Below are positions 8,968 through 17,018 of a stretch of DNA of 64,000 nt, one piece after another; position 1 is the first letter of the stretch; every line of letters starts with the position of its first letter. The notes under the pieces were generated by a model, which saw only the letters and a program-made list of their open reading frames with translations, was not told the DNA's origin and did not search any database. This stretch comes from CAYLQA01 sp964385695 (GTDB lineage Bacteria > Desulfobacterota > Desulfobulbia > Desulfobulbales > Desulfurivibrionaceae). The position numbers and the translations under genes were made by a program. The DNA is taken from assembly GCA_964385695.1 (NCBI GenBank), contig CAYLQA010000008.1, positions 16,272 through 80,271 of the forward strand. Reading direction: 5' to 3'.

Positions 8968-9609
8968 TTAGCACAAACGCTCCAACACAAGGCTCACGAC
9001 TTCAGCGCAGCGCGAAATGGCTTCATCCAGTTGCCACCTGTCCCGGTCCCGGTCCTCAACCATATTGCTGATAGTCCGTATCTCGACCAAGGGAAGATTA
9101 AATTCGGCAGCAACCATGGCTACGGCAGCGCCTTCCATATTTTCACACAGGCCATTGTACTGATCGCGCAGCATCTTACCCCGCTTCTCAGTGGCACTGG
9201 CCCCGTTTACCGTCACAAAGTTGCCCTGTACATAGGCTACTTGCTGGTCTCGCAGTATCTCCTCAACCCGTTGCTTGCTTGCTGCGGGCAATGGAAAAAC
9301 TTTGGCAACATCCATATTCCCGGCAAAATCTTCGATTTTTTCCTCAAGGCAGATGCCAAAATCGCCCAGCACTTCCTGCTCAGCCAGGCAGACATCAAGC
9401 AAGTTTGCGCCGCCATCAAGGTATGCCCCGGCAACACCGATGTTGACGAGCAAAGCGATATCTCTTCTCTGCCCAAGGGCAACAGCCAGGCTCATGGCAG
9501 TGGCTACCGGCCCTACACCGGCAATGAGCAGTTCCACATCATCGCGGGCAGCAACCACTTTCTCAAGTGGTTTTGTTTCAAACTCTGTTGCCGCGACAAT
9601 GAGGATCAT
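8968..9609 (-). CDS. mqnB: futalosine hydrolase
   Basis: MqnB belongs to the nucleoside phosphorylase superfamily and removes the base from futalosine to give dehypoxanthine futalosine. It has the N-terminal strand MILIVAATEFE, the middle INIGVAGAY segment and the late ENMEGAAVAMVA motif that contacts the ribose. The start at 9609 has AGGAG 6 bases upstream; a longer frame to 9669 lacks this. The product has 213 residues. The alternative assignment, MTA/SAH nucleosidase, is less likely because of the adjacent mqnD. Confidence 0.88.
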   Translation of the reverse strand: MILIVAATEFETKPLEKVVAARDDVELLIAGVGPVATAMSLAVALGQRRDIALLVNIGVAGAYLDGGANLLDVCLAEQEVLGDFGICLEEKIEDFAGNMDVAKVFPLPAASKQRVEEILRDQQVAYVQGNFVTVNGASATEKRGKMLRDQYNGLCENMEGAAVAMVAAEFNLPLVEIRTISNMVEDRDRDRWQLDEAISRCAEVVSLVLERLC

Positions 9610-9701
9610 AATGTGCTCCTGAAGCAAAAAAGGCCGGGAAACCCGGCCAAAGCGGTGTGAATTGATCACACGGCGTTTGATTACTGAATTATGGGAAACT
9701 T

Positions 9702-10082
9702 TTACTTCAAGTGAAGTTGATCGGTATGCACGGTTTTCTTGATCAGGTTGTCTTCATTCAAAACAACGATCTTGGGCTGGTACACCTCAAGTTCTTCCGG
9801 TGAGTACAGGGCATAGCTCACAATAATGATCAAATCGCCAGCCAGCCCCTTGCGCGCTGCCGCGCCATTGAGGCTAATAATACCGGAATCGGCCGGGCCT
9901 TCAATAACATAGGTATCAAAGCGCTCACCATTATTGATGTTGTAGACTTTGACCTTCTCAGAAGGATAGAGATCAACCTCTTTAAGCAGGGTTCTATCAA
10001 CAGAGAGGCTACCCTCATAGTTAAGGTTGGCATCCGTAACCGTGGCCCGATGTATCTTTGATTTTAACATGTAACGTAACAT
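9702..10082 (-). CDS. panD: aspartate 1-decarboxylase proenzyme
   Basis: PanD makes beta-alanine from aspartate for pantothenate. It self-cleaves between G24 and S25 in NYEGSLSV, exactly the position used in E. coli, which supports the start at 10082 (MLRYMLKSKIHR) over the longer frame to 10106. The product has 126 residues. The start lies 4 bases after the panC stop, so the two are co-transcribed and both feed pantothenate synthesis. Confidence 0.95.
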   Translation of the reverse strand: MLRYMLKSKIHRATVTDANLNYEGSLSVDRTLLKEVDLYPSEKVKVYNINNGERFDTYVIEGPADSGIISLNGAAARKGLAGDLIIIVSYALYSPEELEVYQPKIVVLNEDNLIKKTVHTDQLHLK

Positions 10083-10086
10083 GACT

Positions 10087-10944
10087 TTACTCTTTGTTTT
10101 CCTCAAAAAGGTTATCGTTATCTATCAACCTGGTCTTGCCGATTTTGACGGCCAAGGCAAGGACACTTCCTGCCTGGAGCTTTGTCACAGGCGCAAGGGA
10201 ATCCTTATCCACCACGCTGATATAATCTATTTCACTCTCTTTTTCCCGGCAAATCAAGTCGCCCAGCTCGTCAACCAGTGCCTCGGCATCATCCATCCCC
10301 TGCCGGACACGCTTGCGGGCAAGCTGAATGGCCGCTGACAGACAGAGTGCTTGTTTGCGCTGTGATGGGCTCAAATACTTATTGCGCGAACTCATGGCCA
10401 GCCCGTCTGCCTCGCGCACGATGGGCTGGCCGACAATTTCCAGGTCCCAATTCAAATCACGGACCATCTTCCTGATCACAGCAAGCTGCTGAAAATCCTT
10501 TTTGCCAAACACTGCCACCTGGGGCTTTACAATATTAAAAAGCTTGGCCACCACTGTGGTTACCCCGTCAAAATGACCGGGGCGCTTGGCACCACAAAGG
10601 CCGGAAGTCAGACCGGCAACAGTAACCCGTGTTTTGGCGCCATCAGGGTACATAGCTTCAACATCCGGGGCAAAAAGCACGTCCACCCCAACGGACTGAG
10701 CCAGCTCACAATCACGCGCAAAATCACGCGGGTAGGAATCAAGATCTTCGTTGGGGCCGAATTGGATAGGGTTAACAAAAAGGCTCACCACCACCCGGTC
10801 GGCACGCTCTTGGGCTTTTTTCATCAAGGCAAGGTGGCCCTCATGGAAAAAGCCCATGGTGGGCACCAAGACGATCTTCTTACCCGCACCTGCCTGCTCA
10901 TTGGCCCAGGCGGTCATCTTAGCCGGTTTTGTAATTATCTCCAT
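10087..10944 (-). CDS. panC: pantothenate synthetase
   Basis: PanC joins pantoate and beta-alanine with ATP. The nucleotide-binding motif PTMGFFHEGHL is at residues 28-38, FGKKDFQQ and the SSRNKYLS loop follow. The length of 285 residues is usual. panB is not in the window. The ribosome site is weak: the nearest AGAGGA lies about 15 bases upstream of the ATG. Confidence 0.95.
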   Translation of the reverse strand: MEIITKPAKMTAWANEQAGAGKKIVLVPTMGFFHEGHLALMKKAQERADRVVVSLFVNPIQFGPNEDLDSYPRDFARDCELAQSVGVDVLFAPDVEAMYPDGAKTRVTVAGLTSGLCGAKRPGHFDGVTTVVAKLFNIVKPQVAVFGKKDFQQLAVIRKMVRDLNWDLEIVGQPIVREADGLAMSSRNKYLSPSQRKQALCLSAAIQLARKRVRQGMDDAEALVDELGDLICREKESEIDYISVVDKDSLAPVTKLQAGSVLALAVKIGKTRLIDNDNLFEENKE

Positions 10945-10961
10945 AACCGGATTACAATCCT

Positions 10962-11636
10962 CTACAGGTGTGCAAGCTTGCTCCGTACCACCTCTTTTAC
11001 CTGGGGCGATTCGTTTTCAAGCGCGAGAACCTTATTATACATTCCTTTTGCCTGCTCAAGAGCACCCTGCTTTTCATACAAACGCGCCTGCCCCATATAC
11101 GCTTCACCAGCAAAACCTTTCATCTCAGCAAGGCGGGCATAGGCAGCCAGGGCCTCATTGCCACTGCCCTTAGTCTCATATGCCTGGGCAAGGTTGAGCT
11201 GCAACAAAGGCTGCAAGGGGCTATCCGAAGAAAGATCGCCCTGTGCCCCCAGATAGATGTTTATGGCCTCATCAAAATTACCGGAGCCATAGGCAAGGTG
11301 CCCCTGCTCGATTTTGCCCCACACGGCAGAGCCGGTGCTTGAATAATCGCCAACGACCTGCTGCAGCAAAGCGTTTTTTTCTATTTCGTCGCTGCTTTGC
11401 ATGGCCTGGGCAAGGAGGGTTGCGGCCTGATCGTTTTGCTTTGCCGTGTAACTATCAATATAGGACCAGGTCAGGATTCCCACGACCAGGCAAACCAGCC
11501 CGAGCTGGATCATTCGCATATTTTCCCGAATGAACTTTATAGCCTTGGGCGGCAGGTTCAGTTCCTCAAGAAGGCCATGTTTTTTCAGGGTGGTATGAAA
11601 AATTTCTTTTTGATCAAACGCGCTTTGCTCGGACAT
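10962..11636 (-). CDS. membrane-anchored TPR protein (YfgM-like)
   Basis: The protein has a cytoplasmic N-terminus of about 40 residues, one transmembrane helix at about residues 43-61 and a periplasmic tail of tetratricopeptide-like helices. This layout matches the TPR_21/YfgM family, which in E. coli associates with the SecYEG chaperone PpiD. The start at 11636 (MSEQSAF) has AGAGG 6-7 bases upstream. The product has 224 residues. It lies 17 bases upstream of panC on the same strand. The function is inferred from architecture only. Confidence 0.7.
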   Translation of the reverse strand: MSEQSAFDQKEIFHTTLKKHGLLEELNLPPKAIKFIRENMRMIQLGLVCLVVGILTWSYIDSYTAKQNDQAATLLAQAMQSSDEIEKNALLQQVVGDYSSTGSAVWGKIEQGHLAYGSGNFDEAINIYLGAQGDLSSDSPLQPLLQLNLAQAYETKGSGNEALAAYARLAEMKGFAGEAYMGQARLYEKQGALEQAKGMYNKVLALENESPQVKEVVRSKLAHL

Positions 11637-11806
11637 TGAAGCCTCTACTTTGTATTTGCTCAGAAAAAAGTGTTGATTTTTGCGACAATATACCTGCAAG
11701 TACGAAAAAAATCATCCGTCATTTTTCCTTTGATTCTTTGCAAGATTCTCTGACATAGACACAAAACACTTTTCAACCGTTAAAGCCCTATGCTAACTTT
11801 GCAGAC

Positions 11807-13168
11807 ATGAGCCAAGGCCTTCAGCAAAAAGTCCTCTCCGTCACCGAGATCACCCAGTCCATTCGCGGTATTCTGGAGACCCAGTTTCCCTTTACCGCCG
11901 TCATGGGCGAGGTTTCAAACCTCAGGCGCCCCTACTCCGGTCATCTGTACTTTACATTAAAGGATTCCGGAGCCCAACTCAAAGCGGTCCTGTTCAAACC
12001 GCAACAACGCTATCTTAAGTCCATGCCCGAAGACGGGATGGAGGTTATCTGCCGGGGCCGCATTTCTGTTTACGAACAACGCGGGGATTACCAACTCATT
12101 GTCGATTATCTTGAACCAAAAGGAATCGGTTCCTTACAGATCGCCTTTGAGCAACTCAAACAACAACTTGAAGAAGAAGGTTTATTTGGCCAGGAAAAGA
12201 AGCAACCGTTGCCGCTTCTTCCCCAAAACATTGTCCTGATCACCTCGCCACAGGGCGCTGCGGTGCATGACTTTGTTACTGTTGCGCAAAAGCGTTTTCC
12301 CGATATTTCCCTTGAAATCTACCCGGTGCGCGTACAAGGAGATGGGGCCGGGGCTGAAATCGCCCAGGCCTTAAAGGATGTTAATCTCGCCCAGAGGCAC
12401 GATATTATTGTTCTCTGCCGTGGGGGAGGCTCCCTTGAGGATCTCTGGGCATTCAATGAAGAAAAGGTTGCCCGGGCCATCTCGGATTCAACAATCCCTG
12501 TTGTCTCGGCTGTCGGACATGAAGTGGATTTTACCATTGCTGATTTTGTAGCTGATCATCGTTCCCCGACACCCAGTGCTGCGGCAGAGGAAATCATTCC
12601 GGATAAAGCCCAACTCACAAATATGATCTCGGGGCTAAACAACCGACTCGCAACCACTATTCTTTATTCGATTCAGGATTATCGTGACCAGGTGAAAGTA
12701 CACCGGAAAATCTTAGGTGACCCCACGTCCATACTGGACCATTTCCGCTTAACCACCGACCACCTGCTGATCCAATTACAGCATGCGCTGAAAAACAAGG
12801 TACATAGTCAACGTTACAACCTTAATGATCTCACCAACAGACTCTTACGCCAAAGCCCGAAGCAGAGACTTGAGCGCAATCATGAACATCTCAATGAACA
12901 GACACGCCACATGGCTTGGTCTATGCAAAGAATCCTTGAACGCAAAAAGGCGGCTTTGGAAAAAAGGGCCAGCCTCCTTGATGCGGTGAGCCCCTTGGCT
13001 GTCTTGGGAAGAGGATACTCCATAACAAAGTCAGCCGACACCCAGCAGGTTATCCGCGCGGCCGACCAGGTTAAGGTGGGTGAACGATTACACGTAACCC
13101 TGCATCAGGGGCAATTAGATTGTGAAGTTACCAAGAGATCGCTGCCCAAACGAAAGTCCAAAGATTAA
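11807..13168 (+). CDS. xseA: exodeoxyribonuclease VII large subunit
   Basis: XseA is the large subunit of the single-strand-specific exonuclease VII. An OB-fold (about residues 25-115) with the family motif GEVSNLRRPYSGHLYFTLKD in its first strands is followed by the catalytic domain (GGGSLEDLWAFN, VGHEVDFTIAD) and a long coiled region. The length of 453 residues is normal. It diverges from the TPR gene. xseB, often adjacent, is not seen here. Confidence 0.95.
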   Translation: MSQGLQQKVLSVTEITQSIRGILETQFPFTAVMGEVSNLRRPYSGHLYFTLKDSGAQLKAVLFKPQQRYLKSMPEDGMEVICRGRISVYEQRGDYQLIVDYLEPKGIGSLQIAFEQLKQQLEEEGLFGQEKKQPLPLLPQNIVLITSPQGAAVHDFVTVAQKRFPDISLEIYPVRVQGDGAGAEIAQALKDVNLAQRHDIIVLCRGGGSLEDLWAFNEEKVARAISDSTIPVVSAVGHEVDFTIADFVADHRSPTPSAAAEEIIPDKAQLTNMISGLNNRLATTILYSIQDYRDQVKVHRKILGDPTSILDHFRLTTDHLLIQLQHALKNKVHSQRYNLNDLTNRLLRQSPKQRLERNHEHLNEQTRHMAWSMQRILERKKAALEKRASLLDAVSPLAVLGRGYSITKSADTQQVIRAADQVKVGERLHVTLHQGQLDCEVTKRSLPKRKSKD

Positions 13169-13189
13169 CCAACAATACCGAACAATAAA

Positions 13190-13221
13190 AAAGGGGACAA
13201 ACCTGAAGGCTTGTCCCCTTT
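13190..13221. terminator. bidirectional terminator between xseA and tRNA-Pro
   Basis: An 11-bp perfect stem (AAAGGGGACAA with TTGTCCCCTTT) has a 10-base loop. On the minus strand a run of six T follows, so it mainly serves tRNA-Pro; on the plus strand it would end xseA with a weaker T tract. Confidence 0.75.
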
Positions 13222-13232
13222 GTCATTTCTAA

Positions 13233-13309
13233 TGGTCGGGACGAGAGGATTTGAACCTCCGACCCCATGCTCCCGAAGCATGTGCTCTACCAGGCTGAGC
13301 CACGTCCCG
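13233..13309 (-). tRNA. tRNA-Pro (CGG)
   Basis: The cloverleaf starts CGGGACG, which pairs with CGTCCCG at the 3' end. The D-loop reads AGCCTGGTAGAGC. The anticodon stem CATGC/GCATG holds the loop TTCGGGA, giving anticodon CGG. The T-loop GGTTCAAATCC is standard and the 3' CCA is encoded. Confidence 0.95.
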
Positions 13310-13384
13310 ACATTATAAAGAGCTCTGTAAAAAGTCTCTAAAATTGTGGCACCATTTGTACCCAGAGTTACTCTTGCCGTCAAC

Positions 13385-13424
13385 AAAAAAGAAGGCGAAT
13401 ATTCCAACTAGGGAATATCCGCCT
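13385..13424 (-). terminator. intrinsic terminator of hupB
   Basis: On the minus strand a 13-bp stem with one mismatch (AGGCGGATATTCC with GGAATATTCGCCT) is followed by TCTTTTTT. It lies 29 bases after the hupB stop. Confidence 0.75.
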
Positions 13425-13452
13425 GCGATTGTTGCGCGAGACTATGTAAAAA

Positions 13453-13725
13453 TTATTTTACAGCGTCAGCCAATTTGCTACCGGGCTTGAAGCGAGCAAC
13501 TTTGCGAGCTTTGATGGTGATGGGCTTACCTGTCTGAGGATTACGTCCCTGACGAGCAGCTCTTTTGGTTACTGAGAATGTACCGAAACCTACCAGGGTA
13601 ACCTTGTCGCCTTTCTTGAGAGCCTTTGTTACTGCATCGAGGGCACCACCAAGGGCTTTTTCTGCCGCAGCTTTACTGATGTCAGCTGCACTTGCCATCT
13701 TCTCGACTAACTCACTTTTATTCAT
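13453..13725 (-). CDS. hupB: DNA-binding protein HU
   Basis: This is a small histone-like protein that bends DNA as a dimer and compacts the nucleoid. The 90 residues carry the whole family pattern: N-terminal MNKSELVEKMA, central GFGTFSVTKRAARQGRNP arm and C-terminal VARFKPGSKL. GGAGGAAGGA precedes the ATG. IHF is excluded by the arm sequence being closer to HU, but the two families are similar. It has its own promoter and terminator. Confidence 0.92.
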   Translation of the reverse strand: MNKSELVEKMASAADISKAAAEKALGGALDAVTKALKKGDKVTLVGFGTFSVTKRAARQGRNPQTGKPITIKARKVARFKPGSKLADAVK

Positions 13726-13794
13726 TCCTTCCTCCTCATGAATTTAATGTGATTTTCTACCTTCAACAAAGCCGTAAATATGTTGCTATTGCCG

Positions 13795-13822
13795 ATTTAA
13801 TCCCAGCTGAGGTGATTGTCAA
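13795..13822 (-). promoter_or_regulatory. putative sigma70 promoter for hupB
   Basis: On the minus strand TTGACA (13822-13817) is followed after 16 bases by TTAAAT (13800-13795). The segment TTTTGTTTGACA occurs twice here, about 22 bases apart, so a second -35 element or an activator site is possible. Confidence 0.45.
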
Positions 13823-13919
13823 ACAAAAAGAAGAGCCTGTCAAACAAAAAATACGCCTCATCTTAAAAAAAAAATAGGTGCAAAATTTCTTGCAAACCCT
13901 TGCTATATAAGGATTCTCT

Positions 13920-14711
13920 TTACTTGCCACTTTCACTCCGGCCTCTTAAGCAGAGCGAAACCCTATCAACTCCCTGCCCCTCAAAAAAACCGCAAACCAT
14001 TGATCTTTCGTTATTTTTAGCAAAACGATCGATATCATCCTCCTGCAGCTCCACAATAGCACCATCTGATTCCAGCCGAACCCTTACGCCATGGTAATCG
14101 AGCTCGTTTAAAAAATTCTCACACCGAGCAACACGCTCAATTTTTTTCAGGGTGATAGGTAAACCGTGGCTAATTCTGGTGGCCAAACACGAAGCGCTGT
14201 ATTTATTCCAGGTTGGCAAACCAAGTTTTTTACTGAGCACACGGACATCATCCTTGCTCAAATATGCATCGGCCAAAGGTTTATTTACACCGAGCTCAGC
14301 AAGCGCTGCCAGTCCCGGCCTATGGCTGTGCAAATCATCAAAGTTGGTGCCGTCAAGCAGGGTATAATCACCTTTTTCGGCAAGGCACTCCAGCATGGAC
14401 GTATATATGTATTTTTTGCAATGGTAGCAGCGATCAGGAGGGTTGGTCGCAAACTCGGAAAGATCAAGTACGGGAACAGGCAGCGAAAGAAAAGCACAGC
14501 CAAGTGCAGCAGCAAACCTTTCGGCTTCTGCCTGCTCAGCCACAGGGACGAGCGGGGACTGGGCATGGATGGCCAAAACGTTCTCCCCAAGTTCACCCAC
14601 CGCAACCTTGAGCAGAAAGGAGCTGTCTACGCCCCCGGAAAAGGCAACCGCGACCTTCTTACAATCACGAATGCCTTTTTTTAAATTGTTGAACTTAGTG
14701 GAAAGAGAGAT
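13920..14711 (-). CDS. larE: LarE-like PP-loop sulfur transferase, non-canonical start
   Basis: LarE proteins activate a pyridinium carboxylate with ATP and insert sulfur into it while building the nickel-pincer cofactor. The PP-loop SGGVDSS (residues 25-31 here) lies upstream of the first usable GTG (14600), so translation must begin earlier; yet between the in-frame TAG at 14732-14730 and that GTG there is no ATG, GTG, TTG or CTG that precedes the PP-loop. The best candidate is ATC at 14711 with GAGG 6 bases upstream, giving 263 residues, a normal length. Three cysteines (C95 and C98 in RCYHCK, C175 in SCLATR) match LarE types thought to hold a 4Fe-4S cluster rather than sacrifice a cysteine. 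The next gene upstream is a DUF39 gene, which suggests a role in sulfur transfer. Confidence 0.8.
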   Translation of the reverse strand: MSLSTKFNNLKKGIRDCKKVAVAFSGGVDSSFLLKVAVGELGENVLAIHAQSPLVPVAEQAEAERFAAALGCAFLSLPVPVLDLSEFATNPPDRCYHCKKYIYTSMLECLAEKGDYTLLDGTNFDDLHSHRPGLAALAELGVNKPLADAYLSKDDVRVLSKKLGLPTWNKYSASCLATRISHGLPITLKKIERVARCENFLNELDYHGVRVRLESDGAIVELQEDDIDRFAKNNERSMVCGFFEGQGVDRVSLCLRGRSESGK

Positions 14712-14734
14712 GGGTATCCTCGGACAGAACTAAA

Positions 14735-15904
14735 TTATTCTTGCGGCAGGGTCTGCACCGGTTTTTCAACGAGGAAGTCGCCCTGTTTGATCCAATCTTT
14801 GAGGGTCTCGGCAATCTCCCGCGCTCGTACCACACTCGAAAGAGGGGCAGTAGGGACCATTTTGCCGTTCACTTCAATCTGGCCGCTTTTGAGCTGTGCG
14901 TAACTTACCTCGCCATAATTGCGTGCCACACCATGGGAGTAATCATAAGAATAATCCACAACCTGGGTAAAAATATCCTCATCGGAAACCCCGGTATAAG
15001 CGGCCATCTCTTCATTTAAAATCGGAATAGGTATACCGATTCCCACGGCCAGGGAGCTGCCATAGCCTTGCATACTCACGCCTTTGAGCCAGCGAGAAGA
15101 CATCTTCTTCATGTCTCCCTGCACCATGATAGTACCGGCGGGCCGCTTGGTTGTGCCGTTCTCAACCCGTAGGGCTCCGGGATTATGCTGGGTGCCATGC
15201 CAGGTGACATAGCCGACGCCGCCCCCCAAGAAGATCCTGGTACCGAGGCCTATGGTCTTGTAGAGGGGATCATTCATCAACGGGCTCAACTCGCCTGCGC
15301 TACAATAGGTGGCATTCTTGCCCTGGGGCTTTAAGGTTCCCATGTAACAATAAATGGTCCGGTCGGAGAGGTTCACAGCACAGTTATAGTTTTGGTAGCA
15401 GTTCCTCGGGTTCACCAAGAGCGCATAGGGCAACTCCTCAAGAGTCACCTCTTTTTCCACAAACTTATGGGGGTAACAATCTGTTCCGTATGCATTGGCC
15501 CTTAAAAGAACCTTTTTCCCAGCGACTAAATCTTCAATCACGTGACCACCGCCATAGCGAAACTCACCCGGGAACACCTTGTTGAGCGGATCTTCTTCTG
15601 TAGGCTCGGTGGCGCCGATAAAAACATCAACAGCAGCCAGGCCGGCATAGGCAGGAATGTTGTTGAGCAGAACCTTGCTCGCCTTAATGGTCGGATTGGT
15701 GTGGCCAAAATTGATAAAGGCCCCAGAGGAACACATGGGGGAGAAAGTCCCGGTGGTCACCACGTCGACCTTGCGGGCAGCCTCTTCCGCACCCTCATTT
15801 TTAACGATTCCGATCATCTCCTCGGCCGTGACAACAACTGCCTCACCGGATTTGATCTTGGCGTTTATCTCCTCGTAAGATTTTTGCACCTTGAATTCAC
15901 TCAT
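14735..15904 (-). CDS. DUF39 homocysteine biosynthesis protein (aspartate semialdehyde sulfurtransferase)
   Basis: DUF39 (HcyBio) proteins take part in making homocysteine directly from aspartate semialdehyde and reduced sulfur in methanogens and sulfate reducers, bypassing O-acylhomoserine. The 389 residues include SPMCSSGAF with C58, which corresponds to the cysteine reported essential in the methanogen enzyme, and further cysteines in GTDCYPHK and NPRNCYQNYNC. The start at 15904 (MSEFKVQ) has AAGGGA 7 bases upstream. The archaeal partner, a NIL/ferredoxin protein, is not in the window. The gene lies between a CBS-domain gene and the LarE-like gene. Confidence 0.85.
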   Translation of the reverse strand: MSEFKVQKSYEEINAKIKSGEAVVVTAEEMIGIVKNEGAEEAARKVDVVTTGTFSPMCSSGAFINFGHTNPTIKASKVLLNNIPAYAGLAAVDVFIGATEPTEEDPLNKVFPGEFRYGGGHVIEDLVAGKKVLLRANAYGTDCYPHKFVEKEVTLEELPYALLVNPRNCYQNYNCAVNLSDRTIYCYMGTLKPQGKNATYCSAGELSPLMNDPLYKTIGLGTRIFLGGGVGYVTWHGTQHNPGALRVENGTTKRPAGTIMVQGDMKKMSSRWLKGVSMQGYGSSLAVGIGIPIPILNEEMAAYTGVSDEDIFTQVVDYSYDYSHGVARNYGEVSYAQLKSGQIEVNGKMVPTAPLSSVVRAREIAETLKDWIKQGDFLVEKPVQTLPQE

Positions 15905-15968
15905 TATCTGTCCCTTCACTGGGGCTTACAAAATCGGCTCTGTAAAGCACCATCAATAATTCTTCTTT

Positions 15969-16568
15969 CTAATCAACTACCGCGACCACCTTGTGCCCGG
16001 CTTCTTGCAGGGCGGCAACAACGCCTTCCATATCACCTTTTTCCACGCGGAAACAATACAATTTTTTCCGTGAGGAATGGTTTTCCGTGGCAACGGAGAT
16101 TATCTCGCAATCATGTTCTTTAATAATTCTGGTCACATCCTCAACACCACTTCCCTTGGCAACAAGCACGTCAAGCCGGGAAGAGGCCTTTAACAGGCCC
16201 ATCATATCGATAAAGGCGGAGAGCAGGTCAACAGCAGTGACAATTCCGACCAGCTTCTTTTTATCCAGTACCGGCAATCCACCGATTTTATAATCGTGGA
16301 TCAATCGGGCGGCATTTTCTATGCTGGCATTCACATTGATGGTAATAGGGTTGAGTACCATCACTTCATGGACATATATATCTTTTTCCTTAGATGGAAA
16401 TGAATACTGCCGCAGATCACTCTCGGTGATAAAGCCGATCATCTGGCCAGCTTCAACCACAGGAAGATGCCGGATGGAATGCTTTTTCATGAGCATACCC
16501 GCCTCTTGCAGCAGGATATCCTTACCGGTAGTCACCAATTTCTTTTGCATTATGCTTTTTACACGCAT
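15969..16568 (-). CDS. CBS-pair protein with ACT-like C-terminus (AcuB-like)
   Basis: Two CBS domains, at about residues 1-55 and 70-125, are recognisable from SIRHLPVVEAGQMIGFITESDL and IGGLPVLDKKKLVGIVTAVDL (each split by the usual turn). The last 70 residues resemble an ACT fold. CBS pairs bind adenosyl ligands such as AMP or SAM; an ACT domain would bind an amino acid, so this may be a regulator of its neighbours. The ATG at 16568 was chosen over the TTG at 16574 by the AGGG upstream. The product has 199 residues and lies 64 bases before the DUF39 start, probably in one operon. The true ligand is unknown. Confidence 0.75.
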   Translation of the reverse strand: MRVKSIMQKKLVTTGKDILLQEAGMLMKKHSIRHLPVVEAGQMIGFITESDLRQYSFPSKEKDIYVHEVMVLNPITINVNASIENAARLIHDYKIGGLPVLDKKKLVGIVTAVDLLSAFIDMMGLLKASSRLDVLVAKGSGVEDVTRIIKEHDCEIISVATENHSSRKKLYCFRVEKGDMEGVVAALQEAGHKVVAVVD

Positions 16569-17018
16569 GACCAACCCTAGCCTGAAAAGCGTTATAAGAA
16601 GTCCATTACATAATCACTTAGGCACGCAAAAAACTTAGACCGCCGCCCCCTAAATTCACATCAATATTCCAACATACTCTATAGTTATAGAGAATAAAAC
16701 AGCTAAAATTATTGATATTCACAGGGACAAACCAACCCGCTTTCACAAAAAATCCGTAACGGAAAATTGCAGTAAAATCTTTTCTGGTTCACGACTTTTC
16801 ACTCTGAACCACGCACAATCAACACAGCCTTTTAATGCATATTTTTCTTTCTTTATTAACTGAGTATGCTATAGATTTTCTGTACTTTAAGTCGCTTCGC
16901 CGTGTGATCAGGTAAGGGAGCTGGCGAGACTCCGAGCCACACCGCTAAACGCTGGTTACAATATCAAGCACCAGGCAAAATCATACATCAAACAAACCCG
17001 CTTCATACAAAAAACACT
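16569..17018. other. 450-base divergent intergenic region
   Basis: No coding sequence is seen. The left part (16600-16880) is AT-rich and should hold promoters for the CBS-DUF39-larE genes and for pheA. At 16902-16942 lies a nested hairpin: outer GTGTG/CACAC and inner GGAG/CTCC. It sits about 75 bases before pheA and may be a structured leader; I could not match it to a known riboswitch family. Confidence 0.4.

Noticed and set aside
13165..13407. Minus-strand frame of 80 codons
   Set aside because: It runs through the tRNA-Pro gene and its terminator, so it is a chance frame.
13920..14600. larE-like gene starting at the GTG at 14600
   Set aside because: This would remove the PP-loop SGGVDSS, which is intact just upstream in the same frame.
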